Of a stretch of 64,000 nucleotides of DNA, positions 58,949 to 64,000 are shown one piece after another (positions within the stretch are counted from its first letter, which is position 1; every line of letters starts with the position of its first letter). Origin of the DNA: Welwitschia mirabilis. Lineage: Eukaryota; Gnetophyta; Gnetopsida; Welwitschiales. The DNA lies in contig JBOZIK010000001.1 in assembly GCA_051453625.1 (NCBI GenBank), positions 14,023,488 through 14,087,487 of the forward strand. The letters are read 5' to 3'. The translations under genes were made by a program, and so were the position numbers. A model generated the notes under the pieces. The model searched no databases, was not told the origin of the DNA, and saw only the letters and a program-made list of their open reading frames with translations.

Positions 58949-60960
58949 AAAACTTTTGATACTTTTAAGGAGGCATTCTTCATCATGAATGTAGTGCTAC
59001 TTTGGATAATAGATGATTTTCTATTTTATGAAAACATCTTAAGATGGAGTATAAAGAGGATATTAGCATGTCTCCTATGTGCTTATAAAACCAACTTTCT
59101 ATATTTGCCTCATAGTGAAAAACATGATTATCAAGGTGATGGAAGATTTCTTAACAGGAATCATAGGTATGAGTGAATGAAGAGATCTTTGAATAGAAAA
59201 GAAAAATAAGAGGAAGAGCCTAAGCCATGAAGCAGAAATGAAATTATTAAAGAACTCAACATCATGGAGTTTAATTAGAAAAGGTGTGTAGTTAAAATTA
59301 AATATAAGAGGACAAAAGTGCAAAACTCTATAAGAAAAAGTGAAAACAAAAAAAAAAACATTTAAATATTAATCAATCTATTAATTTAAAAGGCCACAAA
59401 GCAAGTGGAAAAAAATCTAATTGNNNNNNNNNNNNNNNNNNNNNNNNNNNNNNNNNNNNNNNNNNNNNNNNNNNNNNNNNNNNNNNNNNNNNNNNNNNNN
59501 NNNNNNNNNNNNNNNNNNNNNNNTATGAAAACATCTTAGGATGGAGTATAAAGAGGAGATTATAATGTCTCATATGTGCTTATAAAACCAACTTTCTATG
59601 TTTGCCTCATAGTGTAAAACATGATTATCAAGGTGATAGAAGATTTCTTAATAGGAATAATAGGTATGAGTGAACAAAGATATCTTTGAATAGAAAAGAA
59701 AAATAAGAGGAAGAGCCTAATTTGTAAAGCAAGAATGAAATTCTCAAAGAACTCAACATCATGGAGTTTAATTAGAAAACATGTGTAGTTAAAATTAAAT
59801 ATAAGAGGACAAAAGTGCAAAAATCTATAAGCAAAAGAAAAAAAACATTTAAATATTACTCAATCTATTAATTTAGAAGGCCATAAAGCAAGTGCAAGAA
59901 AACTAGTTGTGTGTTTAAAGGGAAAAGCTTAACAATGGAGGAAGTAAGAAATCAATATTATTTAATCTTCCATATTTGAAGGTAATAGAAGATTATGAGA
60001 TATTTTACTTGTAAATTCTTTACCAAATTTAATACAATTTGAAATTTCTAAATGTACATAGGATTATAATGTATGATATAATTTGGATCTTATACATGCT
60101 GGAAAGAATGTCTATGATATCTTACTAAGCACTATCATCAATATTAAAGGAGAATAAAAGGAAAAGATAAAAGCATGACTAAATCTCAAATAGCTAGGTA
60201 TCAGAGATGAACTTGCAACTATTACATTGAATGATAGTTAAAAAAGCATTTCTTCTATTTTTTAATTTTTTGATGTTAGAGAAGAAAAAGAATTCTTTTC
60301 TCAATATGCTATTACAGTTAAAACTTCTAGATGGTTTATGAGCAAATATTCATAGGTATATTCTAGAAAGTGAATGTATACTTTCTAGGCTTAAGCCTTG
60401 ACTATCATGTTATTTTGCAACAAATTATTTCTATTACTTTGCATAACTTACTTTATTCAAGGTATGTCCTTTAATAATTTAATTATGTATCTTATTCAAG
60501 AATATTTACTAAAAAATCTAATATAAAAAATTTGAAAGAATAAATTCATGAATTACTATCATACTTTATGATCTTGAGAGAATATTTCCTCTAGTTTCTT
60601 TGATATCCTAATGTATGTTCCTATTTAATTGATAGAATAATTAGGTTTTATGGGTCTAATCAATATTGATGAATGTATCCTATTGAAAGGTAATAAGAAT
60701 ACTTATTTTTTGAATAAATTTAGACTTTTAATAAGTATTAAATAACTATCCATTTTGACATATTTGCCATGTAGATTCTTAAAAGTATTAAAGGGTATGT
60801 TAAGAACAAGAATGAACTAGAGGTATTTATTTTAGAATAATTTTTAGAAGAGGAGGCATTAAGTTTTTAAAGAAAATATATGAGAAATATTTAAACTTTG
60901 AAATTTATATAAAAAATAATGAGGTTTTTGATAATAACTCTAATGAATCATGTTTGTATC
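58949..60960 (+). pseudogene. CACTA transposase, C-terminal half, decayed
   Basis: Continues the same gene. After the gap: W-x-I-D-D-F (58,998-59,016) and R-F-L-N-R-N-H near 59,147-59,167, matching the family's W-T-I-N-D-F-P-A-Y and R-x-F-L-P. The block 59,014-59,423 is repeated at 59,524-59,910 around a gap. It goes on with L-I-H-A-G-K-N-V-Y-D near 60,090-60,120 (family V-M-H-I-E-K-N-V-C-D). G-S-N-Q-Y-(stop)-(stop)-M-Y-P-I-E-R lies at 60,649-60,690 (family Q-Y-R-W-M-Y-P-F/I-E-R, so Arg and Trp became TGA). L-E-E-E-A-L-S-F near 60,840-60,870 is close to the usual end of the conserved region. Confidence 0.85.
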
Positions 60961-61033
60961 CAAAATGAAGATCACTATGTGCTGCAGAGGGAATTATCTT
61001 TACTAAAATAGAAATTAAACAACCACATAGATA

Positions 61034-62121
61034 TGTTGTTATGATGTTAACTTAACTTATTTAATACACTTGTGGATTACATTTTTAGGTCCTATTTATA
61101 GGTTTTTCCAAGGATTTATGCAAATTATACAAATCTTCTATACAACTCAAAAGATGTAATATTTTCCAACATAAGAAGCTATTTTTAAATGATGATGGAC
61201 CAAAGCAATTTGATAAATATGTTATGGTTGTCCTCCAAATCACTGGGATAGTAGAGGGGATGATAGTTAATAAACTATAATTGTCGTATATGTCATGAAA
61301 ATGACAATCAGGAAGACAGTTAGCATATTTGACATGTGTTAAGAAGTAATTAGTAAATGGAATATCGTCCTCCATGTTATGAAAATAACACAATGGATGA
61401 TAGTTAAAATAAATGAAAGAGTGAATCTAATTTGTACCTCTTCATTTCACACCCCTTAGTAACCTATTCCAACCTATAGATAGACCCTTTTGGATCCTAT
61501 TCCAAATCATCTTTTTTTACCTATGCTCTTGTGATAATTAAAGATTGTTGAAGGCAAGGAGATCCATTCTNNNNNNNNNNNNNNNNNNNNNNNNNNNNNN
61601 NNNNNNNNNNNNNNNNNNNNNNNNNNNNNNNNNNNNNNNNNNNNNNNNNNNNNNNNNNNNNNNNNNNNNNNNNNNNNNNNNNNNNNNNNNNNNNNNNNNN
61701 NNNNNNNNNNNNNNNNNNNNNNNNNNNNNNNNNNNNNNNNNNNNNNNNNNNNNNNNNNNNNNNNNNNNNNNNNNNNNNNNNNNNNNNNNNNNNNNNNNNN
61801 NNNNNNNNNNNNNNNNNNNNNNNNNNNNNNNNNNNNNNNNNNNNNNNNNNNNNNNNNNNNNNNNNNNNNNNNNNNNNNNNNNNNNNNNNNNNNNNNNNNN
61901 NNNNNNNNNNNNNNNNNNNNNNNNNNNNNNNNNNNNNNNNNNNNNNNNNNNNNNNNNNNNNNNNNNNNNNNNNNNNNNNNNNNNNNNNNNNNNNNNNNNN
62001 NNNNNNNNNNNNNNNNNNNNNNNNNNNNNNNNNNNNNNNNNNNNNNNNNNNNNNNNNNNNNNNNNAAGTTAATTTTGATCTTTAGAATATTAGAATTAGA
62101 ATCACAATACACATCATAACA
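61034..62121 (+). mobile_element. 5' LTR of a family B Athila/Tat-type element
   Basis: Starts TGTTGTTATG just downstream of the CACTA transposase relic. It aligns with the minus-strand LTR at 19,759-19,200, including a TATA-like TATAGATAGACCC near 61,475 and the same repetitive GATGAT/GTCATC-rich U3. It ends ATCATAACA at 62,121, followed by TTT and a primer site. A 495-N gap (61,571-62,065) lies inside. Its partner LTR is beyond the right edge, so no target duplication can be checked; the left flank is AGATA (61,029-61,033). Confidence 0.83.
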
Positions 62122-62124
62122 TTT

Positions 62125-62142
62125 TGGCACCATTTCCAGGGA
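62125..62142 (+). promoter_or_regulatory. tRNA-Asp primer-binding site of element B
   Basis: TGGCACCATTTCCAGGGA, three bases after the LTR. 14 of 18 bases match TGGCGCCGTTGCCGGGGA; three of four differences are G to A. Same LTR-CA-TTT-PBS layout as elements A and C. Confidence 0.87.
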
Positions 62143-63020
62143 GGAATTCAAAATAAAAAGGAAGATTATGACTACTAAAATACGTATTTTGATTTTATTT
62201 CAATTTATTTGTTTGAGTAGTATTGTATTTTATCCTCTTAGATCTACTTGTAATTTTTTGATTACCTTTTGGTCTCATAAATTGTTTGATTATCCATTTG
62301 GACTATACATTAANNNNNNNNNNTTCCTTTCTTTACGTTTAGGTAAAATTTTAATTTAAAGAATTCATATTTCAATTTAGTAATTTATTATATCTATCCC
62401 TCGTACTTCATATGATCTCAGGGATTACATATTGATTATTATTTTCAACAAACTTGGCCTATACTTTATGCTTCATTCAATCTAAGTGATTGCCACATTC
62501 TTTTGGTCTATCCTACTTCTTACACCTTTAAGTAATCTTAGAGATTGATGCACTTGAATGTAAAGAAGTTTGTATAACATAGATTGATCTTACAGCATAA
62601 TGATAAATATAAGAAAAGGCAAANNNNNNNNNNNNNNNNNNNNNNNNNNNNNNNNNNNNNNNNNNNNNNNNNNNNNNNNNNNNNNNNNNNNNNNNNNNNN
62701 NNNNNNNNNNNNNNNNNNNNNNNGAATGTAAAGAAGTTTGTATAACATAGATTGACCTTATAGCATAATGGTAAATAGTATAAAAGGCAAATACGCTCAT
62801 GAAAAACATTTCCTTTGAAGTATTTAAAGAAGGTGTGGTGGAATTTAATTCAAGAACTCAAGGTGAGAAATAAAAATTTAATTCATGAATTGAGCAAGAC
62901 GATTATTCTACATTTACTATTTCTTGTTCGCATACTCTTAAGTCTTTAAAAAATACACCAATTTTTACTAAAAATTTTACCTCTTCTCTTTTTCCTCATC
63001 ATCCTAATACTCTTACCTTT
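62143..63020 (+). other. Leader of element B
   Basis: Between primer site and gag. Contains a 10-N gap (62,314-62,323) and a 100-N gap (62,624-62,723) around which 62,555-62,623 is repeated at 62,724-62,792. A third copy of the same sequence begins at 63,813, after the gap in gag. No conserved coding motif. Confidence 0.6.
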
Positions 63021-63712
63021 ATGGCATCTAATAAATGTTCACTCAAAATGTCAAGATTCTCTAATTCAAATATCACTTTAAAGCATATGTTACCTAACAA
63101 AAAGAAGAAACTTCAAAACCCATTTTACCTACCCCTTGGAGATGACATAGAGTTAAAAAACTTAAATGCCTATCCTACCTTTTTTGGAGAACCTAATAAG
63201 GACCCATTTCAACACATAGATGAGATTGAACAATTCATTCTTACTTTATGAAATGGGAAAAATAAAATTTTAGATATGACCTACATGATAATCTTTCCAT
63301 TTACCTTAAAAGAAAAAGTAAAAAATTAGCTTAAAACCATTTCACATAGAAGTCTTAAGTCATAGAATCATGTACAAAAAGCCTTTATCAAACAATTCAT
63401 AAATGAGATAATCATCAGTATAAGAAAAAAAAGAACTAACAAGTTTTCAACAATACCCTTATGAAGATTATTCTTTAACATATGAAAATTGTTTGATAGC
63501 CATCTCATTCAACCTAGTAAATGTATTTGCAAAACAAAAACTTATTGATTACTTCTATAGTAAATTAAATAATCAAACTAAACAAACATTAGATTCTTCA
63601 TGTGATGGAGATTTACTTAATTTAACCTTACACAATGCTTAAAACCTTTTAGCAGACCTTGTAGAAAGAAGTCAAATATAGCCAAAAACTATATGTAAAG
63701 ATACTATACCTA
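63021..63712 (+). pseudogene. gag of element B, partial and decayed
   Basis: Capsid protein of an Athila/Tat-type element. Open from a Met at 63,021 for 76 codons, with L-N-A-Y-P-T-F-F-G-E-P-N-K-D-P and D-E-I-E-Q-F (family F-x-G-x-x-x-E-D-P-x-x-H-x-x-x-F). A TGA stop at 63,249 is followed in the same region by L-K-E-K-V-K-N-(stop)-L-K-T-I-S near 63,309 (family L-K-D-K-A-K-x-W-L-x-x-L, Trp to TAG). K-A-F-I-K-Q-F comes next near 63,380. After a frameshift comes L-I-D-Y-F-Y-S-K-L...L-D-S-S near 63,541-63,600 (family F-Y-x-G-L...I-D-A-A-A-G-G). The gene is cut by the gap at 63,713. The true start may lie upstream. Confidence 0.8.
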
Positions 63713-63812
63713 NNNNNNNNNNNNNNNNNNNNNNNNNNNNNNNNNNNNNNNNNNNNNNNNNNNNNNNNNNNNNNNNNNNNNNNNNNNNNNNNNNNNNNNN
63801 NNNNNNNNNNNN

Positions 63813-64000
63813 TGTATAACATAGATTGATCTTACAGCATAATGATAAATATAAGAAAAGGCAAATGCACTCATGAAAAATAGTTCCTTGATGAAGTAGT
63901 CAAAGAAGGTGGGATGGAATTTAATTCAAGAACTCAAGATGAGAAAGAAAAATTTAATTCATGAATTAAGCAAGATGGTTATTCTACATTTACTATTTAT
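63813..64000. repeat. Repeat of the element B leader after a gap
   Basis: Matches 62,572-62,623 and 62,738-62,930 with few differences, so after the gag fragment the scaffold returns to leader sequence. Either a second B copy or, more likely, an alternative version of the same locus joined across the 100-N gap. Confidence 0.75.

Overview
The window is nuclear DNA of a seed plant, very AT-rich, and made almost entirely of old, nested transposable elements. I found no intact cellular gene. The plant assignment rests on tRNA-Asp-primed Ty3/gypsy elements of the Athila/Tat (OTA) type, a CACTA (En/Spm) transposase relic, a Ty1/copia gag with an initiator-Met primer site, and a tRNA-derived SINE. 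Nearly every retroelement reading frame is broken at Gln, Trp or Arg codons (CAA/CAG to TAA/TAG, TGG to TAG/TGA, CGA to TGA). This is the pattern left by long-term deamination of methylated cytosine on both strands. The species cannot be named from this window.

Layout. 1-1240: LTR-like fragment with a five-unit, hairpin-forming 41-bp tandem array. 4.6-5.6 kb (minus): scraps of a chromovirus-like Ty3/gypsy gag and protease-RT linker. 7204-7404: SINE with a perfect 12-bp target-site duplication. 12.58-22.63 kb: Athila/Tat-type element 'A' (LTR, tRNA-Asp primer site, gag, protease, linker to RT; most of pol missing). A minus-strand LTR of a different family ('B') sits in one of two near-copies of its protease/linker region. 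22,635-40,610: a large element 'C' inserted into the 3' LTR of A, with a 5-bp target duplication (AAGTT/AAGCT). C carries gag, protease, RT, RNase H and integrase in the + direction. Downstream of pol it has two further decayed coding-like regions: a minus-strand one (about 33.1-35.2 kb) and a long plus-strand coiled-coil one (about 35.9-39.1 kb). The A LTR resumes at 40,611.

41-54.7 kb: AT-rich DNA without a recognisable gene, with alternating purine-pyrimidine microsatellites at 52.2 and 52.9 kb. 54.7-55.26 kb (minus): decayed copia gag and its primer site. 57.8-60.96 kb: a nearly full-length but decayed CACTA transposase. A second B-family element enters just downstream at 61,034, with LTR, tRNA-Asp primer site and gag running off the right edge.

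Assembly caution: almost every N-run of about 100 bases is flanked by two diverged copies of the same sequence. Many apparent local duplications are therefore probably unmerged alleles or scaffold overlaps, and lengths across them are not reliable.
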